Assembly: GCF_003046295.1 (NCBI RefSeq)
Contig: NZ_PZZN01000002.1
Coordinates: 434,001-498,000, forward strand
Direction: 5' to 3'
Length of the DNA stretch: 64,000 nucleotides
From: Sphingomonas aerolata
Lineage (GTDB): Bacteria > Pseudomonadota > Alphaproteobacteria > Sphingomonadales > Sphingomonadaceae
This document shows, piece by piece, positions 56,231-64,000 of this stretch (position 1 is its first letter; each line of letters opens with the position of its first letter). The position numbers and the translations under genes are program-made. A model generated the notes under the pieces. It did not search any database. It was not told where the DNA came from and saw only the letters and a list, made by a program, of their open reading frames with translations.

Positions 56231-57418
56231 TCACCGCGGCCCCGGCCCGCCGGCCGTATCGACCCGCGCCTGCACCGACATCCCCGGCCGCAACCGCGCA
56301 CTCAGTGGCTGGCCCGGATCGACGCGGATGCGGACCGCGATCCGCTGCGGCACCTTGGTGAAGTTGCCTGTCGCATTGTCCGCCTTCAGCACCGCGAATT
56401 CGGACCCCGCCGCGGGCGAGATCCGCTCGACGCGCCCGGTCAGCCGCTCGTTCGCGAGCCCGTCGACGGTGAACGACGCGGGCTGGCCGACCGCCATCCG
56501 CGCGGTCTGCGCTTCCTTGAAGTTCGCGATGACCCAGGTTTCGGGCGGCACGAGGAACATCAGCTGCGACCCCGCGGTCACATACTGGCCGAGCCGGACC
56601 CCGACCTCGCTCAGCCGCCCCGTCTCGGGCGCGCGGATCACCGTGTTGGCAAGGTCGATCCGCGCGAGCTGGCGCGCCGCCTCCGCGCCCGAGACGCCCG
56701 CCTCCTGGCCGCCGCGCCCGACCTCGACCGTGCGGATGTCCTGCCGGGCGATCTCGCGCGCGGCCTTGGCCTGCTGGACCTGCGCCTCCGCCTGGCGGAG
56801 CGCGGCGAGCGTCTGGTCGCGTTCGCGCAGACTGACCGAGCCGTCGGTGACGAGGTCGTTGACGCGTGCCATGTCCGCCTGCGCGCGCATCAGCTGCGCG
56901 GCGGCATTGGCGACCGCGGCGTCCTGCGCGGCGAGGCTCGCCTGGCGGCTGCGCGCCGTCTGCAGGCTGTTCGACAGCGTCGCCGCCTGCGCGTCGACCT
57001 GCGCCTGCGCCTGGTCGATCCGCTGGCGATAGATGCGGTCGTCGATCTTCACCAGCGGATCGCCCGCCTTCACATCGGCGAAGTCGCGGACGAGCACCTG
57101 TGTCACATAGCCGCTGACCTGCGGGCTGATCACCGTGGTGCGGCCGCGGACATAGGCATTGTCGGTCGACTGGTAGCTCGTCGCGAACGGCGGCAGCCGC
57201 CACGCCGCGAGCACCGCGCAGACGCCCGCGATCACGAGCAGGACGATGACGCCGATGACGCGCGGGCTGGGCGGCTGCGGTCGCCAGCCCGAGCCGACCG
57301 GGGTGGCGGGCGTCGCGGCGGGGGCGGGCGCAGGCGCGGCGGTCGCGGCGGCGGCCGTCTCCGCCTGTTTCTCCTCCGTCGCGGGTCCTTCTGCCACCGG
57401 GCTGCGGGCGTCGGTCAT
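56231..57418 (-). CDS. EmrA/HlyD-type membrane-fusion protein
   Basis: This 395-residue adaptor has an Ala/Pro-rich cytoplasmic start, one membrane helix at about 54-76 (VIGVIVLLVIAGVCAVLAAW) and a periplasmic part. The EmrA signature is TDNAYVRGRTTVISPQVSGYVTQVLVRDFADVKAGDPLVKIDDRIYRQRI, followed by a long coiled-coil (about residues 130-245) and the second lipoyl half IDLANTVIRAPETGRLSEVGVRLGQYVTAGSQLMFLVP. It would bridge the MFS pump to the outer-membrane factor. Its ATG overlaps the pump stop (ATGA). Confidence 0.93.
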   Translation of the reverse strand: MTDARSPVAEGPATEEKQAETAAAATAAPAPAPAATPATPVGSGWRPQPPSPRVIGVIVLLVIAGVCAVLAAWRLPPFATSYQSTDNAYVRGRTTVISPQVSGYVTQVLVRDFADVKAGDPLVKIDDRIYRQRIDQAQAQVDAQAATLSNSLQTARSRQASLAAQDAAVANAAAQLMRAQADMARVNDLVTDGSVSLRERDQTLAALRQAEAQVQQAKAAREIARQDIRTVEVGRGGQEAGVSGAEAARQLARIDLANTVIRAPETGRLSEVGVRLGQYVTAGSQLMFLVPPETWVIANFKEAQTARMAVGQPASFTVDGLANERLTGRVERISPAAGSEFAVLKADNATGNFTKVPQRIAVRIRVDPGQPLSARLRPGMSVQARVDTAGGPGPR

Positions 57419-59073
57419 GTCGTCCTCTCAAGTCGCGCACGGCGTTCGCGTCGTTGGCGTCGCACCATCAGGAAGACGAGATACCCGAACGTCCCTCCGG
57501 CGAGAATCGCGACCAAGCGGAAGACGTCGGCATAGGCAAGCACGTTTGCTTCGCGCGTCGTGGTCTGGGACAAAATCGCCGCACCTTCCGCGCTGCGCAG
57601 CGTCGGGTCGACGATCACCCGGCCGACCGCGGCGCCGCCCGCGGCGATGCGCTGCGCGACGATCGGGTCGGTCGGCGAGATCTGCTGGACCAGCGCTGCG
57701 CTGTTCGCCTTCTCGCGGACCACCTGATAGCTGCCGAGCAGCGCGGTGCCGCCGAGCCCGCCGAGTGAGTTGATGATCCCGAACAGCGCGATGAAGCTGA
57801 TGATGTGCCCCGCACCCTCCTTCAGCGCGCGCGTCATCCCGAACAGCAGCGCCGGGCCCAGGAAGAAGGTTGCGGAGAAACCGATGATCGCCTGCGTCAC
57901 GTACATCTGCGGCGCGCGCGTCAGGCTGGTCGCATAGGAATCGAACCACGCCGCCACCGCGACCAGCCCGATCGCGAGCATGATCGGGTGGCCGAGCCGC
58001 TCGACGTCGAGCGTCACCGCGCTCGCGATCACGCCCGCGACCGAGGCGACGAAGATGATCAGGAAGAAGGGGATGAGCTGGTCGTTGTTCTGCCCCAGCA
58101 CGGTCAGCAACCCGACCGCGGCATAGGTCTGTTCGGACAGCACGATCCGCGCCATCACGATGACGACGGTGAAGCGCAGGATATCCGCGCTGCCGAGCCA
58201 GCGGGTGTTGAGCAGCGGGTTGACGCGGTGATGCTCGACGACGATCGCGGCGGCGAACATCGGGATCGCCACGATCAGCGCCCAGCCGATCCACGGTGCA
58301 TTGGTCCACCACAGGATCCGCCCGAGCCCGAGCACCGCGGCGAACAGCGCGGTCGACCCCGCGAACAGCACGAAGGTCAGGAAGTCGAGCGGCTCGAACG
58401 CCTTGCTCCGCGTCGTCGGCGGCAGCCGCAGCGCGGCGACCGCGGCGAGCGACAGCAACGCGAGGCCCAGCTCGAACAGATACAAGGTCCGCCACTGCGA
58501 CATGGCGAGCAGGTCGGGCGAGAACAGCCGCGCGAGCGGCGTCGCGCATTGCGGGATGCCGATGCCGAGCACCACCGCCTTCAGCCGCCATTTCGCGGGC
58601 AGCGACTGCATCACATAATAGAGGCACAGGCTGCTCAGCGCGGCGCCCGCCATCCCGCTGATCGCGCGCACCGCGATCGCGGTGGCGAACCCGTGGACGA
58701 ACAGATGCGCGAGCGTCACCAGCACGTAGAGCGTGAGGAAGATCAGCGCGAACGGCCTGAGCCCGAACTGCGCGCGAAACTTGATCATCAGCAGGTTGAT
58801 GCTGACGTTCGTCATCACATAGACCGTCGGCAGCCATGCGATCTCGGCGGGATCGAGGCCGAGCGCCCCCTGCAGCGTATAGGTGTTCGCGCTGATCAGC
58901 GCATTGCCGAACCCGACCGTCAGCCCGAGCAAAATGCCGATCAGCGCATAAGCGATCTGGCGATGCCGCGGATGCGCGGGCGAGCCCGGTGAGCCGGGAA
59001 GGACGGGCAGTTCGTGGGGTGCGAACGTCCAGTCTTCCTCGCTCAGGAAGCGTCTGATTCTCCGGGCGATCAT
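57415..59073 (-). CDS. DHA2-family MFS exporter (EmrB-like)
   Basis: This 552-residue pump has 14 predicted helices, a DHA2 trait. LLGLTVGFGNALISANTYTLQGALGLDPAEIAWLPTVYVMTNVSINL opens the membrane part, with MIKFRAQFGLRPFALIFLTLYVLVTLAHLF (MFS motif A region) and GMAGAALSSLCLYYVMQSLPAKWRLKAVVLGIGIPQCATPLARLF following. It would export drugs or fatty-acid-like compounds by proton antiport together with the adaptor and the outer-membrane protein. It is the first gene of the operon and its N-terminus is cytoplasmic. Confidence 0.92.
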   Translation of the reverse strand: MIARRIRRFLSEEDWTFAPHELPVLPGSPGSPAHPRHRQIAYALIGILLGLTVGFGNALISANTYTLQGALGLDPAEIAWLPTVYVMTNVSINLLMIKFRAQFGLRPFALIFLTLYVLVTLAHLFVHGFATAIAVRAISGMAGAALSSLCLYYVMQSLPAKWRLKAVVLGIGIPQCATPLARLFSPDLLAMSQWRTLYLFELGLALLSLAAVAALRLPPTTRSKAFEPLDFLTFVLFAGSTALFAAVLGLGRILWWTNAPWIGWALIVAIPMFAAAIVVEHHRVNPLLNTRWLGSADILRFTVVIVMARIVLSEQTYAAVGLLTVLGQNNDQLIPFFLIIFVASVAGVIASAVTLDVERLGHPIMLAIGLVAVAAWFDSYATSLTRAPQMYVTQAIIGFSATFFLGPALLFGMTRALKEGAGHIISFIALFGIINSLGGLGGTALLGSYQVVREKANSAALVQQISPTDPIVAQRIAAGGAAVGRVIVDPTLRSAEGAAILSQTTTREANVLAYADVFRLVAILAGGTFGYLVFLMVRRQRRERRARLERTT

Positions 59074-59157
59074 GGTCGCTGTCTTGTGGCATGATCACGG
59101 GGGCGCGTCATCCGGGAAGACGGGTGTTTGCGAGCGACCCGCGTCAGAAAAGCACAC

Positions 59158-59262
59158 CACCCCGGCGAAGGCCGGGGCCCAGTTGGGGGACGGCGGTAAC
59201 GACGGGCCGCCTTGCATTACTGCGACCTTTCCAACTGGGCCCCGGCCTCCGCCGGGGAGGTG
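59158..59262. repeat. Dispersed palindromic element, CACCCCGGCG family
   Basis: Fourth copy of the element described at 19122, with CAGTTGGG and CCAACTG inner arms, between the divergent MFS and MscS genes. It lies just upstream of the EcfG-type promoter. Confidence 0.85.
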
Positions 59263-59301
59263 CGCATATCCAACGCGCGCGCGCCCATGCTGCACCGCAG
59301 C

Positions 59302-59326
59302 GGAACATCCCCGCACCCGCACCGTT
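59302..59326 (+). promoter_or_regulatory. EcfG-type general stress promoter of the MscS gene
   Basis: GGAAC (59302-59306), 16 bp, CGTT (59323-59326), a full match to the EcfG consensus. The start codon lies only 8 bp after the -10 box, so the transcript would have almost no leader. No ribosome-binding site precedes the ATG. Confidence 0.7.
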
Positions 59327-59334
59327 GCGCTGTC

Positions 59335-60420
59335 ATGCGCATATTCAGATCGCTCCACATACCACCCGAATGGGTCTGGCTGGAAAGCGTCGCCGTGGTC
59401 TCCGCGGCGGTGCTCTTCGCGCTGGTCGCGCACTGGCTGACGATGCGGATCGCCGGCCATGCGCAGCGGCGGTCGACCGCCAAGACCGACGGGCTCGTCC
59501 TCGCGCGCGTCCGCCGGCCGCTGCGCGCGGTGTTCGTCGCGGTCAGCGTCGCGTTCGTCGCGCGGATCCTGCCGATGGACGACGATATCGAGGAATTGTG
59601 GAAGCAGATCCTCGGCTTCCTCGTCCCCGCCTTGCTCGGCTGGCTCGCGGTCGCGGCCCTGCGCGCATTCCAGGACGTGATCGAGATCCGCTCGGACATC
59701 ACCGTCGAGGACAATCTGCGCGCGCGGCGCAAGCGCACCCGTGCGGCGATCCTCGGCCGGATCGGCACCTTCTTCATCATCTTCATCAGCGTCTGCCTGA
59801 TGCTGCTCAGCGTCCCCGGCATCCGCTCGATCGGCGTCACGCTGATGGCGTCGGCGGGTATCGCCGGCCTCGTCGTCGGTGCCGCCGCCCAGCCGGCGCT
59901 CAAGAACCTGATCGCCGGCGTGCAGATGGCGTTCACCGAACCGATCCGGCTCGACGACGTGCTGATCGTCGACGGCGAATGGGGACGGGTCGAGCAGATC
60001 AACCTGACCTTCGTCGTCATCAAGATCTGGGACGAACGCCGCCTCGTCGTGCCCGTGTCGAAGTTCCTCGAACAGAGCTTCCAGAACTGGACGCGCGAGA
60101 CCAGCCAGCTGATGGGCTCGGTCTTCTGGTATGTCGATCCGTCGACCGACGTGCCCCGCCTGCGCGAGAAGCTCGCCGAGGTGGTGAAGGCCAATCCGCG
60201 CTGGGACGGCCGGTTCTTCAACCTGCAGGTCACCGACATGAAGGCGGACGCGGTCGAACTCCGCGCGCTGATGACCGCCAAGAACGCCTCGGTCGCGTTC
60301 GACCTGCGCTGCGACGTCCGCGAGGCGATGCTGGCGTATATTACGGCCGAAATGCCCGAGGCGATGCCCCGCGGCCGTCTGCTGATGGCCCCGGACCCGG
60401 TGCGGGGTGTCGCGTCGTAA
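59335..60420 (+). CDS. MscS-family mechanosensitive ion channel
   Basis: This 361-residue membrane protein has four helices (about 12-32, 60-78, 90-112, 145-165), the pore helix GVTLMASAGIAGLVVGAAAQPALKNLIAGVQMAFTEPIRLDDVLIVDGEWGRVEQINLTFVVIKIWDERRL and a cytoplasmic beta/alpha domain. GAAAQPALKNLIAG is the MscS TM3b signature. The channel would release solutes on osmotic downshift. Length and the extra N-terminal helices suggest a YnaI/YbdG-like member. An EcfG-type promoter ends 8 bp before the ATG; the longer frame from 59212 would cross that promoter and is rejected. Confidence 0.92.
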   Translation: MRIFRSLHIPPEWVWLESVAVVSAAVLFALVAHWLTMRIAGHAQRRSTAKTDGLVLARVRRPLRAVFVAVSVAFVARILPMDDDIEELWKQILGFLVPALLGWLAVAALRAFQDVIEIRSDITVEDNLRARRKRTRAAILGRIGTFFIIFISVCLMLLSVPGIRSIGVTLMASAGIAGLVVGAAAQPALKNLIAGVQMAFTEPIRLDDVLIVDGEWGRVEQINLTFVVIKIWDERRLVVPVSKFLEQSFQNWTRETSQLMGSVFWYVDPSTDVPRLREKLAEVVKANPRWDGRFFNLQVTDMKADAVELRALMTAKNASVAFDLRCDVREAMLAYITAEMPEAMPRGRLLMAPDPVRGVAS

Positions 60421-60492
60421 CGCGGGCGCGGCGCACGCCACCTGTTTCGTCAGGATGACGGGTTTTGAGGAGAACCCGTCGCCGCTCGGCAC

Positions 60493-60546
60493 CATCCCAG
60501 CTCAAGCCGTCATCCCAGCTCAAGCCGTCATCCCCGCTCAAGCCGT
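60493..60546. repeat. 18-bp tandem repeat, three units
   Basis: Three head-to-tail units of CATCCCAGCTCAAGCCGT (the third has CATCCCCG) lead directly into the next palindrome at 60545. They probably arose by duplication of its left end. Confidence 0.8.
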
Positions 60547-60637
60547 CATCCCCGCGGAGGCGGGGATCCATATTGGCTGGCCGTGGAGGGGACTCGCGGG
60601 GGTAGCCAGTCTTGATCCCCGCCTGCGCGGGGATGAC
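60545..60637. repeat. Palindromic element between MscS and otsA
   Basis: GTCATCCCCGCGGAGGCGGG and its complement at 60611-60637 (GATCCCCGCCTGCGCGGGGA and TGAC) form the ends. Both genes converge here, so the element may act as a bidirectional terminator. Confidence 0.75.
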
Positions 60638-60645
60638 GAAGCTAG

Positions 60646-62034
60646 TTACGCCTCGACATGCTCCGGCGCATCCTCAAGCGCGGTGATGAACAGTTCGCAC
60701 CACCACATCACGTCCTCCTTGCGGACATTGTCGATCAGCTTCTCCCAGCGCGCCTTGCGCTCCGCGAGGGGCATCTTGAGCGCGCGGGCGATCGCGTCGG
60801 ACATCTCCTCCGGGCTGTACGGGTTGACGAGCACCGCATCCGACAGCTGCGCCGCCGCACCCGCGAATTGCGACAGGATCAGCACGCCGGGATCCTCGGG
60901 ATCCTGCGCCGCGACATATTCCTTCGCGACCAGGTTCATCCCGTCGCGAAGCGGCGTCACCAGCCCGACGCGTGCCGCGCGGTAGATCCCCGCCAGCACG
61001 TCGCGCGGGAAGCCCTGGTTGACGTAGCGGATCGGCGTCCAGTCGATGTCCGAGAATTCGCCGTTGATCCGCCCCGACATCGAATCGAGGTTCGCGCGGA
61101 TCTCCTGATAGGTGTCGACCTTCTCGCGCGAGGGCGGCGCGATCTGGAGCATGTAGACCAGCCCGCGGTGATCGGGGTGCGACGCGAGGAACCGCTCATA
61201 GCCCGAGAAGCGCTCGGCCAGCCCCTTCGAATAATCGAGCCGGTCGACGCCGACGATCAGGCTGCGCCCGGTCGCCGACATGTACATCCGCTCCTTCGCA
61301 TGGCGCGCGGTGTCGCTGCTCGCGGACTTCTCGAAATCCGCTGTCTCGATCCCGATCGGCGTCGTGATCGCCTTGATCGTCCGGTCGCCGACCGTCACCC
61401 AGCCATCCTCGCCGACCACGCCGTCGAGCTGGCTGGTGACGTAATGCAGGAAGCTGTCGAGCCAGTCCTGCGTCTGGAACCCGACCACGTCATAGGCGAA
61501 CATCGATTCGACGAGCGCGCGGTGGCTCGGCAGCGACAGCAGCATCGCCATCGGCGGCCAGGGGATGTGGAGGAAGAAGCCGATCTTGTTCTCGACCCCC
61601 AGCTTGCGCAGCTCGCGCCCCAGCGGGACGTGATGATAATCATGCACCCAGACGAGATCGTCGGGCTCGATCAGCGGCAGCACCGTCTCGGCAAAGCGCT
61701 TGTTCACGCGCGCATAGCCGCTGGAGAAGTCGCGTTCGAACTCGGTCAGGTCGATCCGGTAATGGAACAGCGGCCACAGCGTGCGGTTCGCATAGCCGTT
61801 ATAATATTCGTCGAAATCCTGTTCCTCAAGATCGATCGTCGCGGTGGTGACGCCCTTGCCCTGCTGGAAGTTGATATGGCCGGTAAAGGTCTCGGTGGTC
61901 GCGCCCGACCAGCCGAACCAGACCCCGCCCTTTTCGCGCAGCGCCGCGAGCAGCGCGACCGCGAGGCCGCCTTGGTTGCCCGACGGCGCGTCGACCGATT
62001 GCACGCGATTCGAAATGACGACCAGGCGACTCAT
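60646..62034 (-). CDS. otsA: Alpha,alpha-trehalose-phosphate synthase
   Basis: This 462-residue GT20 enzyme makes trehalose-6-phosphate from UDP-glucose and glucose-6-phosphate. VISNRV opens it; later blocks are GWSG, WVHDYHHVPLGRELR, IGFFLHIPWPP, VDRLDYSKGLAERF (nucleotide contacts) and VGLVTPLRDGMNLVAKEYVAAQ. The ATG at 62034 overlaps the GH15 stop (ATGA). Trehalose protects against osmotic stress, desiccation and heat. It is the last gene of the three-gene operon. Confidence 0.96.
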   Translation of the reverse strand: MSRLVVISNRVQSVDAPSGNQGGLAVALLAALREKGGVWFGWSGATTETFTGHINFQQGKGVTTATIDLEEQDFDEYYNGYANRTLWPLFHYRIDLTEFERDFSSGYARVNKRFAETVLPLIEPDDLVWVHDYHHVPLGRELRKLGVENKIGFFLHIPWPPMAMLLSLPSHRALVESMFAYDVVGFQTQDWLDSFLHYVTSQLDGVVGEDGWVTVGDRTIKAITTPIGIETADFEKSASSDTARHAKERMYMSATGRSLIVGVDRLDYSKGLAERFSGYERFLASHPDHRGLVYMLQIAPPSREKVDTYQEIRANLDSMSGRINGEFSDIDWTPIRYVNQGFPRDVLAGIYRAARVGLVTPLRDGMNLVAKEYVAAQDPEDPGVLILSQFAGAAAQLSDAVLVNPYSPEEMSDAIARALKMPLAERKARWEKLIDNVRKEDVMWWCELFITALEDAPEHVEA

Positions 62035-63857
62035 CGTACGGCGCTCCAGGGTTTGCTGAGGAGGACGGCGCAGTTGATCAGCCCCACCAGCGAATAGGTT
62101 TGCGGATAATTGCCCCACAGCTCGCCGGTATTGGGGTCGATATCCTCGGACAACAGCCCCGCGGGCGTGCGCCGCGCGACCATCTCGGCGAACAGCGCGC
62201 ACGCATCCGCGGTCCGGCCGGTCGCATGCAGCGCCTCGATCAGCCAGAAGGTGCAGACGTTGAACGCGGTATGCGGCAGGCCGAAATCATCCTCGGTCGC
62301 ATAGCGCAGCATGTGGCTTCCGCGCCGCAGACCCTCTTCGACCGCCTTCAGCGTCGACTGGAAACGCGGATCGTCGGGCGCGAAGAAGCGCAGGTCGAGC
62401 AGCTGGATCAGGCTCGCGTCGAGATCGTCGCCACCGAACGTCGCGGAGATGCGCTGCGTCTCCTCGCGCCACGCCGAGGTCTCGATCGTCTTGCGGATCG
62501 TGTCCGCGCGCGCGTTCCAGAACGTCCGGCGATCCTCGAGCCCGAGCACGCCCGCCGCATTGGCGAGCCGGTCGCACGCCGCCCAGCACATCGCTGCGGA
62601 ATAGGTGTGGACATGCGCCTTGGTGCGCAGCTCCCACAGCCCCGCGTCGGGCTTGTCATAGGTCTCCCAGGCGCGATCGCCGACGAGCTCGAGGCTCTTG
62701 AAATCCTCGTGGCTCGACATGCGGAACAGCCGCTGGTCGAAGAACGCCTGGACGTCGGACAGGATGATCTGGCCGTACGCATCGTGCTGGATCTGCTCGT
62801 ATGCCTGGTTGCCGACGCGGACCGGACCCATGCCGCGATACCCCGGCAGCGCGGGCGCGACGCGTTCGACCAGCGTCGCTTCGCCGCCGACGCCGTAGAG
62901 CGGCTGGACATGCCCGCCCTTCGACGCATCGACGATGTTGCGCAGATATTCGAGATAGCCCTCGAGCACGTCGAGCGCCCCGAGCCGGTTGAGCGCCTGC
63001 ACCGTGTAATAGGCGTCGCGGATCCAGCAATAGCGGTAATCCCAGTTGCGCTCCGACCCCGCATGCTCGGGGATCGAGGTGGTGAGCGCGGCGACGATCG
63101 CGCCGGTCTCCTCGTGCTGGCACAATTTCAGCGTGATCGCTGCGCGGATGACGACGTCCTGCCATTCGACCGGGGTCGCCAGCCCACGCACCCAGTGGCG
63201 CCATTCGTCCTTGGTCCGCGTCAGCATCGCCTCGGCCGCCTCGTGCAGCACGCCGGCAAAACTCTCGTCGGGACCCAGGAACAGGTGCATCGGCCGTTCG
63301 AGCCGGAACCAGCGCTCGCCGACGATATGCCCGACCGGCGCATCGGTGGTGAGCCGCAGCGTCTGGTCGTCCATCAGGAACCGGATATGGTTCGACCCCT
63401 GCGTATGCGTGGTCGGCTGGCCCCAGTTAGTCGCGACGCGCAGGCGGATCCGGATCCGCGGGCTGCCCGCGACCGGCTTGACGATCCGCACGAAACTGGT
63501 CGGGCGATAGGTCCGCCCCTCGCGCACGAAGCGCGGGCAGAAATCGGTGACCTCGACCGCGTTGCCCGCCTCGTCCTCGTGCCGGGTGACCAGGATCGGG
63601 GTGTTGCGGATATAGGCCTGCGTCGTCTTCGCGCTGCCCTCGAGCTCGATCGCCCACAGGCCCGTCTCGGGTGCGTCGCCGCCGAGCAGCGCGCAGAAGG
63701 CGGGGTCGCCGTCGACCCGGGGCACGCAGCCCCAGACGAACGTGCCGGTCCTGTCGATCAGCGCGGACACCTGGCAATTGCCGATCGGCCACAGGTTCAT
63801 GTCGGGGGTCGGGCCGGACGGGGTCAGGCTGCTGGCGGACTGGGTAGCGGTCATCAT
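62031..63857 (-). CDS. Glycoside hydrolase family 15 (glucoamylase/trehalase-like)
   Basis: This 608-residue soluble enzyme has the GH15 layout: an N-terminal beta-domain (NLWPIGNCQVSALIDRTGTFVWGCVPRVDGDPAFCALLGG), then the (alpha/alpha)6 barrel with GSERNWDYRYCWIRDAYYTVQALNRLG, and the catalytic-base region GLLSEDIDPNTGELWGNYPQTYSLVGLINCA. Members of this type that sit with otsA/otsB are often called trehalase-like or glucoamylase; the substrate could be trehalose or an alpha-glucan. Both start and stop overlap neighbours by 4 bp. It begins with Met-Met; either could be the start. Confidence 0.92.
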   Translation of the reverse strand: MMTATQSASSLTPSGPTPDMNLWPIGNCQVSALIDRTGTFVWGCVPRVDGDPAFCALLGGDAPETGLWAIELEGSAKTTQAYIRNTPILVTRHEDEAGNAVEVTDFCPRFVREGRTYRPTSFVRIVKPVAGSPRIRIRLRVATNWGQPTTHTQGSNHIRFLMDDQTLRLTTDAPVGHIVGERWFRLERPMHLFLGPDESFAGVLHEAAEAMLTRTKDEWRHWVRGLATPVEWQDVVIRAAITLKLCQHEETGAIVAALTTSIPEHAGSERNWDYRYCWIRDAYYTVQALNRLGALDVLEGYLEYLRNIVDASKGGHVQPLYGVGGEATLVERVAPALPGYRGMGPVRVGNQAYEQIQHDAYGQIILSDVQAFFDQRLFRMSSHEDFKSLELVGDRAWETYDKPDAGLWELRTKAHVHTYSAAMCWAACDRLANAAGVLGLEDRRTFWNARADTIRKTIETSAWREETQRISATFGGDDLDASLIQLLDLRFFAPDDPRFQSTLKAVEEGLRRGSHMLRYATEDDFGLPHTAFNVCTFWLIEALHATGRTADACALFAEMVARRTPAGLLSEDIDPNTGELWGNYPQTYSLVGLINCAVLLSKPWSAVR

Positions 63858-64000
63858 GATTCCAATATGGCGGCAATCCAGCCGCGAAGGGCCGCGACAT
63901 CGTCGAGGCGGTAGGTGGCGGCGGTAGGGCGTTCGGGGCCGATCAGGATTCCGGCGCCGCCCAGCGCGTGTGCGGCGACGAAACCATCCTCGTCGGTGAC
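63854..64000 (-). CDS. otsB: Trehalose-phosphatase, C-terminal end (partial)
   Basis: The last 48 residues of a gene that continues past the window edge are visible: DEDGFVAAHALGGAGILIGP then ERPTAATYRLDDVAALRGWI. The DEDGF...G-x-x-I-x-G pattern fits the HAD-fold end of trehalose-6-phosphate phosphatase, and the next genes are GH15 and otsA. The stop overlaps the GH15 start (ATGA). The rest, including the catalytic Asp motif, lies outside. Confidence 0.7.
   Translation of the reverse strand, partial: VTDEDGFVAAHALGGAGILIGPERPTAATYRLDDVAALRGWIAAILES

Noticed and set aside
54342..57440. One 1032-residue minus-strand open frame joining the outer-membrane channel to the region of the adaptor
   Set aside because: The first part is an out-of-frame shadow of the emrA-type gene and the middle translates palindromic repeats. 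Only the lipoprotein part after about 55766 is credible.

Overview
The window is about 64 kb of GC-rich, densely packed chromosome from an alphaproteobacterium. I read it as a sphingomonad (Sphingomonas or a close relative). The reasons are the gene content, the many short translationally coupled (ATGA/TGATG) operons, two GGAAC-N16-CGTT promoters of the alphaproteobacterial EcfG type, and several families of GC-rich palindromic intergenic repeats. I see no insertion sequence, prophage, CRISPR array or rRNA. One tRNA gene, tRNA-Arg(CCG), is present. The genus is inference; no marker gene settles it.

Layout. 1-1.3 kb: end of an amino-acid permease overlapping an MTA phosphorylase. 1.3-5.1 kb: an intergenic stretch with a candidate C-rich-loop small RNA, then aconitase (minus) divergent from a phasin, with a 17-G run between them. 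5.2-11.3 kb: a tripartite RND efflux operon (adaptor, pump, outer-membrane channel), minus strand. 11.8-19.1 kb: a sugar-phosphate block, rpiA, tkt, tal, gnd, two HAD enzymes (one phosphomannomutase-like), a GreA/GreB-like protein and a 60-residue DNA-binding-like protein. 19.4-29.6 kb: an HI0933-type flavoprotein, a DEAD-box RNA helicase, a YaiI-type protein, a large hybrid histidine kinase, and a coupled run of Hsp70-like, methyltransferase and AbrB-type membrane genes. 29.8-36.1 kb: a C4-dicarboxylate module, dctD and dctB divergent from dctA, followed by an alginate-export-type porin. 36.2-44.9 kb: paired acyl-CoA dehydrogenases, a fatty-acid desaturase, small envelope proteins, two enzymes with Tat-like signals, a retropepsin-like protein and a RibD C-terminal fragment. 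44.9-46.4 kb: tRNA-Arg, nth, dapB. 46.5-54.2 kb: an all-minus cluster for lipid or envelope phospho-headgroups. 54.3-59.1 kb: an EmrAB-type export operon with an outer-membrane channel, split by a duplicated palindromic repeat. 59.3-60.4 kb: an MscS-type channel. 60.6-64 kb: trehalose operon otsB-GH15-otsA.

How parts fit together. (i) The dct module has a DctD whose AAA+ domain lacks the GAFTGA loop used to contact sigma-54, and dctA has a sigma-70-like promoter (TTGACG-N17-TGTAGT) downstream of two TGTGC-type palindromes. This suggests dicarboxylate control rewired away from sigma-54. (ii) The lipid cluster holds a DAG/ceramide-type lipid kinase, a Tam41-like nucleotidyltransferase, a MobA-like nucleotidyltransferase, a CDP-alcohol phosphotransferase, a CDP-glycerol-type phosphotransferase, a sugar/choline-phosphate nucleotidyltransferase and a MOP flippase. 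Together these could build and export an anionic, phosphodiester-linked headgroup, possibly on sphingolipid. This is the best candidate for an undescribed system in the window. (iii) EcfG-type promoters precede a small secreted protein and the MscS channel, linking both to the general stress response.
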